DNA from: Pycnopodia helianthoides
Lineage: Eukaryota; Echinodermata; Asteroidea; Forcipulatida; Asteriidae
Length of the DNA stretch: 64,000 nt
Assembly: GCA_032158295.1 (NCBI GenBank)
Contig: CM063244.1
Coordinates: forward strand, 4,654,510 to 4,718,509
Reading direction: 5' to 3'
How positions within the stretch are numbered: position 1 is the stretch's first letter; each line of letters opens with the position of its first letter. Below, piece by piece: positions 47,400-59,200 of the stretch. The notes under the pieces are model-generated. The model was not told where the DNA came from. It worked only from the letters and a program-made list of their open reading frames with translations, and did not search any database. The translations under genes were made by a program, and so were the position numbers.

Positions 47400-48540
47400 C
47401 GCCCTCCAGCCGCTGTTCTTGAACATGACCAAAGTCTGGGTTCACTTCGAACAGTTGTGTTTGCTCAATTAAGCCAGAGTATTGTCTTCAGACATTTTTA
47501 ACCGATTCGGGGGCTTAAAGGTAGGGTCATAGGTTGGCTTTTGTCAACGCAAAGTGATGTTTTGGCACTATTATCAAGAAATATACAATAAAAGGTACAT
47601 GTGAACGTTACAGAAGAATACAGTGTCTTCTTGTTGAGAAAACAGCAAAACATTGTCAAGGTATTTTTTACAAGAAAGTCAAATCCATCAAAATCCAGCG
47701 GGTCGACAGTGGGTACCAACCGCATCTCTGGCCAAAGCATTGGAGAACGGACACCAACCCTCGGAAATCTATTAAACGATTCATGCACGAATCGTTTCTC
47801 AGATTAAATTAAATGTTTTATTTATTTCAGGGGGAATTTTTGACGAAATGATTTTGCAAGATGCTTAATACTACCTTATTACTAACAAGTAAGCCTTTAG
47901 ATAGAAGTTACACAATAAAAGTATGAACTTACCTTTAATGAGTAGCATATTTTTGAGCTGAGTAATAATGCTTTTTATCTTCTGACATTTTGCCTAATTT
48001 TGCGCCTCTTTTGTATAATACACATGCTATCAAGTTGGTCGAGTTACGCAGGGTAGTGACTGAGGAAAAAGAAGAGAGATTACGAACACCCAACCACACA
48101 TTCCATTTTTTGCATCCCTGTGGAGACATCTTTTGTTCTTTCCTTTGTCCCTGTATTTAAGAATCTCCCATATACTTTGTACACAAAATTCCTTGTGGAG
48201 CGACCCAGTCTTTAGAATTTCCCTATGTAGACCCTTTGTTATCCCTTTCTGTTTTGTTCTCGGTCTCGGTAGTGAAAATGAAATCACCTATATACACACA
48301 AGTCATGTTTGTGAATCCCGTAAGTCGTCAAAGGTGACCGTTCTGGGCAGTTGCCAGGCAACATAAGTACTACGGTTGTCCAGTTTATGTAAGAGAAGTG
48401 GCCTATGAGTGCCTGGTCACTAACTGGTCACTAACTCTTGAGCTGGCTTTGAATCATGGTAAGCCACATTATGTTACAACATGTAGCTTAAAAGCATAAA
48501 ATGTTTAACTGCACGACACCCCGTGGTGTATGAAACGGTT
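47400..48540. other. Upstream region of P450 A, unrecognised
   Basis: No exon is recognised. AT-rich DNA with short open frames only. Confidence 0.4.
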
Positions 48541-48543
48541 ACA

Positions 48544-48972
48544 GCTCGATAGTCCGAAGGTTCGATGGTCCGAAGGTTCGTTAGTCCGAAGGTTCGTTAG
48601 TCCGAAGGTTCGTTTGTCCGAAGGTTCGTTAGTCCGAAGGTTCAATAGTCCGAAGGTTCGACAGTCCGAAGGTTCGATAGTCCGAATTGACAATAAGGTC
48701 CGATAGTCCGAATTGACAATAAGGTTCGATCGTCGATTCGGACTATCGGACCTTATCGTCGATTCGGCCTACCGAACCTTCGGACCAGTGAACCTTCGGA
48801 TCAATGAACCTTCGGACAAATGAACCTTCGGACTACGCATCAAATGCTCCGATTAACGAACCCTATTTCATTTTCGGACTAATGAACCCCCTGTTATGGG
48901 AAATTTGTGCGTTCGGACTATCGAACCTTCGGACTATTGAACCTTCGGACTAACGGACCTTCGGACTATCGG
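48544..48972. mobile_element. Small fold-back element of ~17-bp GGTTCGTTAGTCCGAA units
   Basis: About ten copies of a 16-18 bp unit (GGTTCGTTAGTCCGAA) run in one direction from 48,544 to about 48,735. A centre around GATCGTCGATTCGGACTATC follows, and then similar units in the opposite direction to 48,972 (AACCTTCGGACTATTG). The two arms can fold back on each other. A short unique segment (about 48,840-48,905) interrupts the right arm. No TIR-independent gene is present. Confidence 0.85.
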
Positions 48973-49323
48973 GCGGACACCGTATGAAACAGCTATAACA
49001 TGGGATAAAGCCACTGTTTATTGCAAATATGTTCAACGTTTTTAATTCATCATTGTCCTTTGAGTTTGATGACTGTGTAGGAGTCTGAAAATGTTCACTT
49101 GGAAAGATCCCATGATCAAAAATACTGTGATCATAAACTTTTTGGCAGATGTCAGAGAAACTTGGTAAACCTTGACACCTTCAACCCTTTCTAGTGATGC
49201 TAATACAATTTGGCCAATGGCCATTGCTCCCTTCAGCAGTGGTCAGTCATTTAAAGAAATTTTGATTTTTAGATTTTATTCGATTTTTTAAAATAGAGAA
49301 GTCGCTGCATAGACTTGGTTCAA

Positions 49324-49412
49324 AGTCTGTGATCGTGGTTTGTCTACCGGCAGATAGACAATTAAGCATGGCCTGAAACAGCGCCCTATTGTGGATTAAC
49401 CTTTAGGGCGTG
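49324..49412 (-). mobile_element. Relative of the 2,820-2,925 MITE
   Basis: Begins AGTCTGTGATCGTGGTTT and shares CTGAAACAGCGCCCTATTGTGGATTAACC with the reverse complement of 2,820-2,925. The far end is not preserved. Confidence 0.55.
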
Positions 49413-49554
49413 TGATAGCCAAAATGTCGTTTTGCATGGATAGACAAACCGCGCTGTCGGACTTGACACCAAGTCTAGCCGTTGCCCCAAAGCGAGTTCG
49501 TCAAAATACTTTAGGCGGGTGATGTGAAGCACATTGGATCTATAGTTTCTTCTG

Positions 49555-51285
49555 ATTTCAAGATGTCAGTTGCAGTTGCACGTCGTGTTTATGAAGTTTA
49601 TTTACCGGCTTTGCTGAATTACTTGACCTTAGTTTGAAATTTAACTAAATGCACTTGCTTTCGATTCGCTTTTATAACACAACAGTTTTTAAATACCACA
49701 AAACAATATATTTCACTCTATCCAAATGAACAAAACTACAATTTTATTGACACCTTTATTGACAGCGGTCACTGGGTTTTGTGGCTGTACCTAACTATGA
49801 CAATGCCAATTAATTTCATGTTCCTGTACCGAGGAAAAATATGATATATGAATTTCTCAAATCAGAATTACAATAACATTATCTAAAGGAACATTACAGA
49901 ATTGGTAAGAAAAAAATTGTAAAATATACTTTTGATCACAGATTTACACAAAACTTACACGGTCTAACGATGATGATAGTAGAAAACATCCCTTGAAATA
50001 TTTCTGTCTGAAATGAAATAAATAAATAAATGAATAAACTAACTTTCCGAGTGGAGTTTATCGCTCAGTGAGCGTTTTATTCATTTGTTGAAGCTATATG
50101 ATTTCATGCAAATGTGTAATCGGTTTTTCACTATTTTCTCGTGACCCAGAAGGCCGATCGATCTCAAACTTCTACAGGTTTGTCAGTTTATGGATATGGT
50201 GGATTACATAAAGTCCTTACACTGCCAGCAACTGTTTTGTTAGCAAAAACCAGTTCTGTTAAAAGTAATTTAATTACAAAAAACATGACAGTGAGGCTTG
50301 GAAAATGCTTCGAAGCTTCGACACTAAACGCCTAGTTTTGTTTTATGTCTGCTACATCCAGTTGCTTAGAGTAGCATCAACAATACACTGAAGCATGCAT
50401 ATCAAAAAAAGAGAGCTAATTTTTGTAAAAAATCTACTTTGCTGTGTAGAATTGTTCTTGAAAACATGTCTTGCTATTTAATTATTCTACTGAGTAAACA
50501 GTGCTAAATACACATTGTTCTAACGGCAAAAAACTGATATTATTCTTTATCCCCGATGCAAAATCTGTAAAAAGATAGGCAGCCTGTTAATCGTATCTGA
50601 ACTTACAAAAGTTAATACGTTTACAGACTGAAAAGTTAGTCACCAATCGCGAAGGTCCAACACCGATAAAAACAAAACATCACTGATCGTGACTATGAAT
50701 TACTGATAGTCAAATTGACGAACAATTGAGTGCAAAAGTACGTCACAGAATGCCGCCAACGTATCCATCACCGATTGCTATTAAAGTACATCACCGTCAC
50801 GAAGCTCACACTTTAGTGTCTGAATGGCGTTTCACAGTAATCTTTAGTCTTTTGTTATTTTAGTAAGAATGCCCAAAATGATCTGTAAGGCTAGGCAGGC
50901 TACCTTCAATTAATAAGGTTTCAAATAAATTGGAAAAAGAATTATGAAACCCCCCAAAACAAAAAATCCACAAACATTGGGTAATATCCCTTTAATATCA
51001 TTAAAACTTCGAACTTCTTCAATAAGAGGGAACACTGATGTGCATGTGCCTGTCTTTGATATGACTGTTTTCAATAGTAGGCCTACCGTAAAAGTAAAAA
51101 AAAATGTACATTTTACACAGGGCGAGTTGAGAATAATTGTGTCCAATACCGAGGCAGGCTTATAGAATACAACAACATACATCTGGAAGATGTTTTATCT
51201 TCTATTTACGATTACAGAAGACAATAATGTAAAAAGTAACATAACTTAAAAATTGCAGCAAAAATGTGTCGGTTTTCCTGGAATA
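49555..51285 (-). repeat. Tandem gene-block duplication, copy B: distal 3' flank
   Basis: Matches 39,345-40,620 over long, nearly identical stretches, such as the 200 bp around ACATCACTGATCGTGACTAT (40,125 and 50,682). It differs by the MITE at 49,883-50,262. Confidence 0.9.
49883..50262 (+). mobile_element. TTAA MITE family, copy c, with empty site in block A
   Basis: Starts CTAAAGGAACATTACAGAAT (TTAA changed to CTAA) and ends CCAGTTCTGTTAA. Block A near 39,688 reads ACATTATTTAAAAGTAATTT, the uninterrupted target with one TTAA. This is the reciprocal case to copy b: present in B, absent from A. Confidence 0.9.
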
Positions 51286-51499
51286 TTTTAGTTATTACCT
51301 TTTTATGGCCGAGTAGACATCGTATATACCGGTTAAGTATTTTAAACTTAAAATTTGTATTTAGTAGACACTAATTGAAGTAAAAAATGCACCTTACCGC
51401 GTGTTTTTTTCAGCCAATAGTCAGAAACTACTTATCTATGATGATGATGTGCATTGACCCCTGGACGTCACCGGTTGCTAGAAACACACGGTCAGCATT

Positions 51500-51501
<2 letters not shown>

Positions 51502-51538
<37 letters not shown>
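51502..51538 (+). repeat. (CA)n microsatellite
   Basis: About 18 CA dinucleotides without interruption. Confidence 0.95.
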
Positions 51539-51542
<4 letters not shown>

Positions 51543-52317
51543 CGTCTCTTTGCTTGGAAAACAAAACCAAATCAAGAAAAAACTAATCTTACGTTATACA
51601 ATAAATAATCTTTCTGTCCATCAGGGTATACTAAATTGTGTAATTTTTGTAAAACGAAGCCTACACGTTATGTAGTTTTTCGTAAATGACCAGCTAAAAT
51701 TTCAATGGAACTGTGCTCCGCAGACCGTGTGCGTGCAGACCAGCGATGACAGTTTTAATTTATATATGGGTTTTAGCGCGCACCAGCGATGATGATTATT
51801 GCAATTTTGGGGAATGACCGTTTTGCATGAGCATGTGCAGACAAGTTAAATCTTTGGTAAAGGCGTTTGTAACTGGTTTTGTAAGCTATCACACGGGCGT
51901 TTACTATCGTGCTATCGCATTTTGAACGCTTGTGTTTCGCGGTGATTGTACGTTGTGTACACCGTGATCGCAATGTGGTATGCGTTTCGCGGTACCTTCG
52001 AGTGAATTTTTTGACGGTTCAAAACCGTAAAATTGTAAACATAACCGGACGATCGGTCGGGTAACCGTGTAAATGCTACAAGCTTAGAACCATGTAGTGC
52101 ACTGTCGTGTGTATGTACTTTACTTGTATGTTAGAGTTGTACAACGTAGTTGACGTGTATATCGATGTACTAACAGAAATAAAATCCCCAAATTACAAAA
52201 CTGTTCAAAATTGGCTTGCTAATTATTTGCCCGTTGGATCGTCCTTTAAGAGTCACATACACGGCCATGTGGGTTGTAAATTGTGAAGTTTGGTTTTGTA
52301 TTTGCGTTAGCTCCGTA

Positions 52318-52357
52318 CATACACATACATACATACATACATACATACATACATACA
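52318..52357 (+). repeat. (ACAT)n microsatellite
   Basis: About ten ACAT repeats, just left of the TIR element at 52,372. Confidence 0.95.
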
Positions 52358-52371
52358 GGCAAGTTCAAATC

Positions 52372-53443
52372 AATAAGCCGATTCACTATTTATTGCGGCG
52401 CAAGGCATGCTGGGTATTGTCAAAGGTCACGGGAGATAAACAAATTGCGTTGCCAGCAGTAAAACGTATTAACTCCCGTGCAGAAAACTAACAATAGTGT
52501 GGCAATTTCTGGGCATAACATGCGATATTTCTGTTTTGTTTCTTAAGTAGAATGGAAGATCTTACATTAGAAGAGATAAATCACTGGACAGTAAGCTCAC
52601 TAAAGGATTTTTTACGTATAAGGGACCTAAAAGTAACAGGGAAAAAGCATAAGAAAAAGGTAGACAGGGTACAAGATTAAGAAAGTTTGCTGACATCGAA
52701 ACAGAAATCTCCGATCGTGAAGGGGACGCATCGCTGTGATTTAAAGTATTTGTTGCTGTTTTAGATACAATACAATCTTCTTCACCATCCGTTAATCCAG
52801 CATCGGTATTGCTCCTTACAGATTTTTTTACCCAAACCCAAACTTTTGTAAATTTTGAACTGTCAACAACCACGCGAGTGGATCTGCGCTCAACACATGG
52901 TCGCTCGCTGTTCCCACGCTTGTTTATGTGCAGCATAACGAGTGCGTGGCACCAGTGATCCATGGAAAGCGCAATTTCTAGAAAGCGCGCGTGCTTGCAG
53001 CCTCCATTCATCGTGTTTGCATCATTATTGTAAGCTGGTCCCACGCTCGTACACTGGCAGCATGACAACTGCGCGCACCAGCGGTCGCTGGAAAGCGCGT
53101 GCGCGACCAGGATCAGCGGTTCAAACGTTAAAAAATATTTTGTTGTGTGGAAAATTCAAACGATCTTTTGAGCTAGCACAATAAGCAGGTTAGGCCTAAA
53201 TTGTTGTTTTTCATAAGGTTGCCCGTCGGGCAACGGCGACTTAATCACAGGTTGCCTGGATGATTTTCTGGCTGCCCCGTGCCAACGTGCAACCGTTAAT
53301 TTTGCACCCTGGTAGAGTTTCAGGCATTGGTGTACGCATGGTGTACGTGGTAAAATGGTACGTGGCAGTATTGTTTATCTTCCAAAAGCAGTTGTCAGGT
53401 CATGTGACGGACATGCGCAGTTGTAATAGTGAATCGGCTTATT
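52372..53443. mobile_element. TIR element carrying a SAP-like ORF
   Basis: The end AATAAGCCGATTCACTATT at 52,372-52,390 is repeated inverted as AATAGTGAATCGGCTTATT at 53,425-53,443. The ~1.07 kb lies in the part of block B that has no counterpart in block A. It contains the short plus-strand frame described at 52,552-52,680. No transposase motif is seen and the target duplication is unclear. Confidence 0.7.
52552..52680 (+). pseudogene. Short ORF resembling a SAP-domain N-terminus
   Basis: A 42-codon frame begins MEDLTLEEINHWTVSSLKDF and continues LRIRDLKVTGKK, then a stop. The pattern W-(x)-LKxFLxxRxLxVxGxK is that of a SAP helix-turn-helix, a small nucleic-acid-binding module. A +1 shift near 52,665 would extend it through KFADIETEISDREGDASL to a stop at 52,740. 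It is probably a broken first exon of a longer protein captured in or native to the surrounding TIR element. The family call rests on pattern memory and the segment is short. Confidence 0.4.
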
Positions 53444-53764
53444 ATAGCAACCGGTGATGTCACGAGTCCTTTTTCACGTGGTTTGTTTAACTTCGCATTT
53501 TTCAGATTTTTGGCCGGGAGCGTTTCGGAGAAAATACATTTTTACCCTGTTTTATTGTGAGGTAGTGGACTCAATATAATTGTTTTCTATTTCTTCTGGA
53601 CTCTATCTAATGGAAAAAATATAAAAATTTAACAGTTCAGAGCACCTTAGAGCCACTCTTTAATACACACAATGAACGCCAACTTTCGTCCCAGACATGA
53701 ACAGCACCTCCCGGTCCCCTATATACCCGCATGGGACGCAGATGCGCTATATTTTCCTGTAATC

Positions 53765-56090
53765 CACAAGGGTACGTGTTGACAACAAATTGAATATCTT
53801 CCAGCTACCAATCATGAATGAAGTTGTACTCTTGCGCGAGCGGGAACATGTACGCTCGAAGAGCATGTAATACCGACATGATATACCAAGGGAACCAATG
53901 TGTGGTAAAGAGGTTTTTAACTAATAAGGGAATAAAGGAGTAGGCAACGAGGTCTTAACCGGCCATTTAAAACTGGCAGGTTCGTGGCCGTGTGATGAAG
54001 GACCGAGCCGAACTTTCAATTTCCTGTCACGTCCACGGGCCCTGTTTCTGGCATTGGTGAGTAAATACGTGTACCATCCTGTTGTGCACGTTTCGACACC
54101 CAACATGTTGGACAGGAGATGCTCGTGTATGCACGCTGCGCGTTGTGGAAATGGGTCTATGACCGTGCCTATTTCATCCGTTTAAACACGGCCAAGTGAT
54201 GTCCTCTCGACCAATCAGAATGGATCAAATGTCCCGGGTATTTAAGAACAGTGGTTTAAACCCTCCGAGGCCTTGTTCTTGTCGAGGCAAAATTATTAAG
54301 AACCAGGCCTCGGTGGGTATAAACCACTAATTTAAAACCGATTCAACACACTTTGATTCCATTTATAAATACCTTTCCCCTAAATAAATATCCAAAAAAA
54401 TTGTTAAAGTTGTGAACAAATCTGACAGTTTAGCCTCAGCTCACCTCGACTCGGCGTTGACTCTCTATGCGTGTAGAAAAACGGCTTGGCGCAAGTTTAG
54501 AACTTGCGCGCTTGAGTTTCAAATTTTGCACGCAAGTTTCAAATTTGTGCGAAATAAACTATGCGACCTACCCAGTTTTCGCGCTTGCGCAAAACCTGAT
54601 AGCGCCCTCTTTAACACAAAGTTGCAGTCTATGTTTAAACACTTCCGATTGTGTTTATATCACACGTTTAACCTGCCCATGTGATGTCCTCTAGACCAAT
54701 CAGAATGGATAAACTGTCCGAGGTATTTATGAAAAAGTAAATTTTGACTCTTTATAACACCCAAGTAGATCCTTGTCATTTGATTGGAGGATGTGAGGTC
54801 ACGCGGTATTAATTATTCACACCATTCAATCCCTACCTCTTTAAGCGTGCATTTTGGTACTATTCAGCGTGCATTTTCATTCCAACCTCTGCACTATTGC
54901 ACATTAGACCACCACTCGCGTGCAAGCGTAGTCCGGTTGATCGCACACATTGATCTCCATTATCCTGATGGTTGCACAGTTGAAAATTTGACACACAATC
55001 AATGATCCACACTTTATACATGGATTGCACATGACATCTTTGACCACCTTCTTTAATGAAAAACAATGTAAACAGGCATGCGTGTGCGCAATGCGCACGA
55101 CTCTCAGCCAATGATAGCTCTTCATGCATGCACGTTTCATCAAAGAGGGCGGCCCATGCAAGGGGTCTATTTATTGAATTCCAGTACAATGGAGATCAAT
55201 GGGTTTACTATAGCCATCGCCAAGGCATCAGTGTCTATGCGCTTAAAAAGCCCGCGCCCTCTAGCGTTAACGGTTATCATCGCGCGACAGACTGTACAAA
55301 CCGGCCTTTTACAGCTGTAGTGGATGCAATAATACAATCTTGTTAATTTTGTTGATTAGTTTTCCTCCCAGTGAGACAGATCTACATTAATAAATAATAA
55401 TTGTTCTGCTGTCGTACAATGGAGAGAATATTTTCATTGGTTAAATATTGAATGTTCCATCTTTCAACTCATGAAAACATGATCACAATATTGCACTCAT
55501 AAACATTGATTATTCGTATAATAGACCTTGGCTGTTGACAATCGGGATCGAGGATTTACGCGCTGCTGGAAATATTAAAAAACCTCGGAAAACCCAGGCT
55601 CTAACCCTAATTCGGATGATTTTTGTTTTTGTTATAATAAATCCCCTGCAAATCGCCTCCCCGTAAAACCCAAAATAGGAAACCAGGTGCAACACAGCAA
55701 TCTAATGTTTAATAAATGGTGTGGGGTGCATGTAAGGTAAGATGTATTTTCCAAGACTTGCACTCGCACGTCCCCCTCACTTTTCAGCAGCACTCGAAGC
55801 CCTTGGAAACACCTGTCAACATCAATGAAGTGGCGTTTGATGGCCCCACAAACATCACTTTGCTTGTTATGATTGTCGTAATCGATATAAGCCCAACGTG
55901 AAATTGAAAGTACACGAAATTCCTCACCAAACAAGAAACTAATTTTCTTTGTTTTCTTCGAAATGTTGCCATCAAATTGAGTGACAATTTTATAGAGTGT
56001 TATTGAAAACAAGAGGTTGTCAGTCAAACACTAAACAGTGTTTGCCAAAGAACAGTAAACAGTTAATTTCTGACGAATGATTGGTACATC
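53765..56090 (-). repeat. Tandem gene-block duplication, copy B: proximal 3' flank
   Basis: Collinear with 40,730-43,500 of block A, including the palindrome relative at 54,250-54,340, the CGCAAGTTT region (54,490-54,560), and the open frame at 55,632-56,027. It lacks the MITE found at 41,620-41,981 in A. Confidence 0.9.
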
Positions 56091-56260
56091 TTAGTGCACA
56101 ATTGAATAACTTAATTCAACTTTAAAAAAAAACCACTACCTAATATAATAATTAAGACATGAACTAAACTTTCAAAATGAGATACAAGTAAATTCTACAC
56201 GACAACAAGCAGACTGCAATCAACTTTGATCGACCCGACGCAGATCCAAATCTAACGTAC

Positions 56261-59200
56261 TTATGAACGTTTGGTGGCGCACAGTTCATAAGGTCCAGGG
56301 CTGAGTACTAAATCAGCTGATCCATCCTGCGAAGGGATTGGTTCACCCTCTGGAAAAGTCACGGTGAATCGTTGAAGGATGTTGACAAGGAAAAGAAAGA
56401 GCTCGGTTTTAGCGAGATTTTCTCCCAAGCAGGCACGGCGACCTGTAAATAATTTCAAAATAAAATAAAACATCTGACATTATGGTGTTCCACATGTGCC
56501 ACCTTTATTCATATTTTTTTACCGTCCCGTTTTTTTTTGGGGGGGGGAGGTTAGTCTTGCTCAAGGCGGTCGCAGTTTCAGTCCGAAAAAGACGCCGTAA
56601 AACCCACCGTAACCTATACCGTACTGTACACTAGCACTGTGCCTAATGTGTGTATCACATCGCACGACGCCCGTACTACTACTGTGCGCAGGTCATGTGC
56701 ACTCGTATTACTGTCCGCATGCGGAGGCCGTCAGTTAGTACACACACCCTTACAGCAAGTGTGTAATGACCTCCAATCGTAGACCCTTCTTTGTTCAACT
56801 ATTTGTCCTGACAAACGTGGACCCCATTGTTTTCCTTTGTGATAGCAAACGTGGACCTATTGTCCCTTCTGTTGTTAGTCCTCGGTTTGAATGTCACTAC
56901 AAACTCACACGCACACAGCGCGGTGCAAATAATAGGGAGGTTTAGCTGTACGTTACGCGAGCAAAAACATGAACGTGAACATCAGAAAATTGTGTCGTTT
57001 CTAGGTGACGTCACCACTTTGGGCTTATTTCATGCTCACGTATGACGTCTGCACGTACGTACCTGACGTAAGAAATGGTAACTTCACGGATGCTTAAAAC
57101 ATGAGATTTTTACTACAAAATTTTCTGACGTTCACGTTCACGTTTTTGCTCGCGTAACGTGCAGCTAAACCTCCCTAATAATCATAGTTTAGGCCTACAC
57201 TGCAGCTAGCTCGGGCGGGTAGCGCGGCGCAAAGAAAAAAATAAAATAAATGAGGACAAAACTCCAACGCCTTGATCAAAGCGGGGGGGGTATTTTTGTT
57301 TGCTTAGGTGTTTGCTAATTATTATTTGTAAACATGCGTGTGCATTGAGACCTGCTATTATATTTTGTTCATTGGTGGCTCAACTCGGACCTCCATGGTT
57401 CACTTAACATTATTTTTTAATCTCAATGCATAATTATGCATGTCATGGACCAATGCCTACAAGCTTTGCTTCTTAAAGGGTGTGTACAACATTGGTAAGG
57501 TTGAAAATATAAATGTTCACAGATTTGCACATTACTTACATGTATAAAGATGGTCATGGTGGAAAACTTCCCTTGAAATAGTTTTTAGGACATGGGTAAA
57601 ACTTTATCATGGTGATAAAATCCGATGTTTGAAAACAGTGAAAACATACAAGAGGGTTTTTCACTATTTTCTTGTAACTGCGATGACCGATTGAGCTTAA
57701 ACTTTCACATGTTTGTTATTTCATGTAAATGTTGGGTCACATACAGTGCAGATACTGGTCTTTGACATTTACCAACGTTGTACATGTGCTTTAAATGGAT
57801 CCCTCTGCAGTGTCACATTTGTTTTGCATCTCCTCAAACCTATGTTGTGAAACACTTACTTTGCATTTTGTAATGATTTATTTTGATTGATTGATATTGC
57901 CTTTTTGCTTTTGATACTGAAATAAAATGAACCTTGAACCTTGAACCTTGAAAGCCCAGAGCTACCCAGATCTAATCCTCTGACCTAACCCTATGATAAG
58001 TGGAACAATCTGCTCAGTTGCCTGTTCTTTGTAGAAGGTTTGATTGTGATGCCTTGCAGTTGGCAACACCTCCAACACAAGACCCGCGCCCCACCCCCAG
58101 CCAGAAAAACTGTCTCCGCTTAGTGGGAGATATACATTCCTATAAAAAAAAAAACGATTTGTTTGTGAACAACGCGGCTACGTTAATAATTTGAACGCTT
58201 GACGCGCATGCAAGCCAAAATGCAACTTGCCCGTAAAGGTGGCGTCTATTGGGAACATACTGATTAAAGGAACATTACAGAATTGGTTTTTGCTAACAAA
58301 CAGTTGCTGGCAGTGTAAGCACTTTATGTAATCCACCATATACATAAACTGACAAACCTGTAGAAGTTTGAAATCAATCGGCCATCTGGGTCACGAGAAA
58401 ATAGTGAAAAACCGATTACACATTTGCATGAAATCATATAGCTTCAACAAATGAATAAAACGCTCACTGAGCGATAAACTCCAATCGGAAAATTAGTTTA
58501 TTCATTTCTTATCGAATATGGCTTTTCAGACAGAAATATTTCAAGGGATGTTTTCTACTATCATTATCATTAGACCGTGTAAGTTTTATGTAAATCTGTG
58601 GTCAAAAAGTATATTTTACTTAAGTTTTTTTCTTACCAAATCTGTGATGTGCCTTTTAGGTCAAAGTTGAACTTCCTCGGCAAATAAGAATGCGACTAAA
58701 AAAAGCATGTTCACCTGTGTGAATACTTCATGTCTTTGTTAACATCCCTGGGGTTTGTCTACACTACCCTTAAGGTATAAAAATGGACCGCTTGAATAAA
58801 CTTTTTAAAAAACAAAGGCCGGGGGAGCTCACTTAAGAAAACTCAACGTTGAATTTTCTTAAAAGCTCAATTTAACATCCTCATCAAGTGGGAGTCACCT
58901 GGAACAAAATACGCAAACAAAAAATGCGACGGGGAAAAAAATGCCACCGAAAAAAAAAATGCGACGGATAAAAAAAGATGCGATGAAAAAAAAAAAAAAA
59001 AATGCGACGGTTAAAACATTTCTTAATAAAGGTGGCACATAAAAAATAGCCCAAAACGCAAGATTAAACTGTTCAGTTGCATTCGTCTCGCGGGCATGTT
59101 GTGAAAAAAAAAAAACACGACATACCTGTACCGAATGAGATGATTGATTCATGTTGAACGACACTCTTGCCATCAGCAGAGAGGAATCGGCTTGGGTTGT

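Larger units (their letters stand above)
56494..59040. mobile_element. 2.5-kb insertion with ATGTGCCACCTTTATT ends, intron 5 of P450 B
   Basis: The intron of copy A reads directly across this point. The left end ATGTGCCACCTTTATTCATA pairs with the right end, which as reverse complement reads ATGTGCCACCTTTATTAAGA, and the pairing continues to ACCGTC. It contains a repeat shared with 37,925-38,075, two TTAA MITEs, a LINE-type tail, and near the right end several AAAAATGCGACGG repeats (58,922-59,012). No transposase frame is seen. Confidence 0.75.

Noticed and set aside
52562..53068. 168-codon minus-strand frame
   Set aside because: Low-complexity composition with no domain, and it overlaps the better explained SAP-like frame on the plus strand within a TIR element.
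57475..58659. Possible single large transposon made of two MITEs in opposite orientation
   Set aside because: Each MITE has its own TTAA boundaries and different end sequences; they are two separate insertions.
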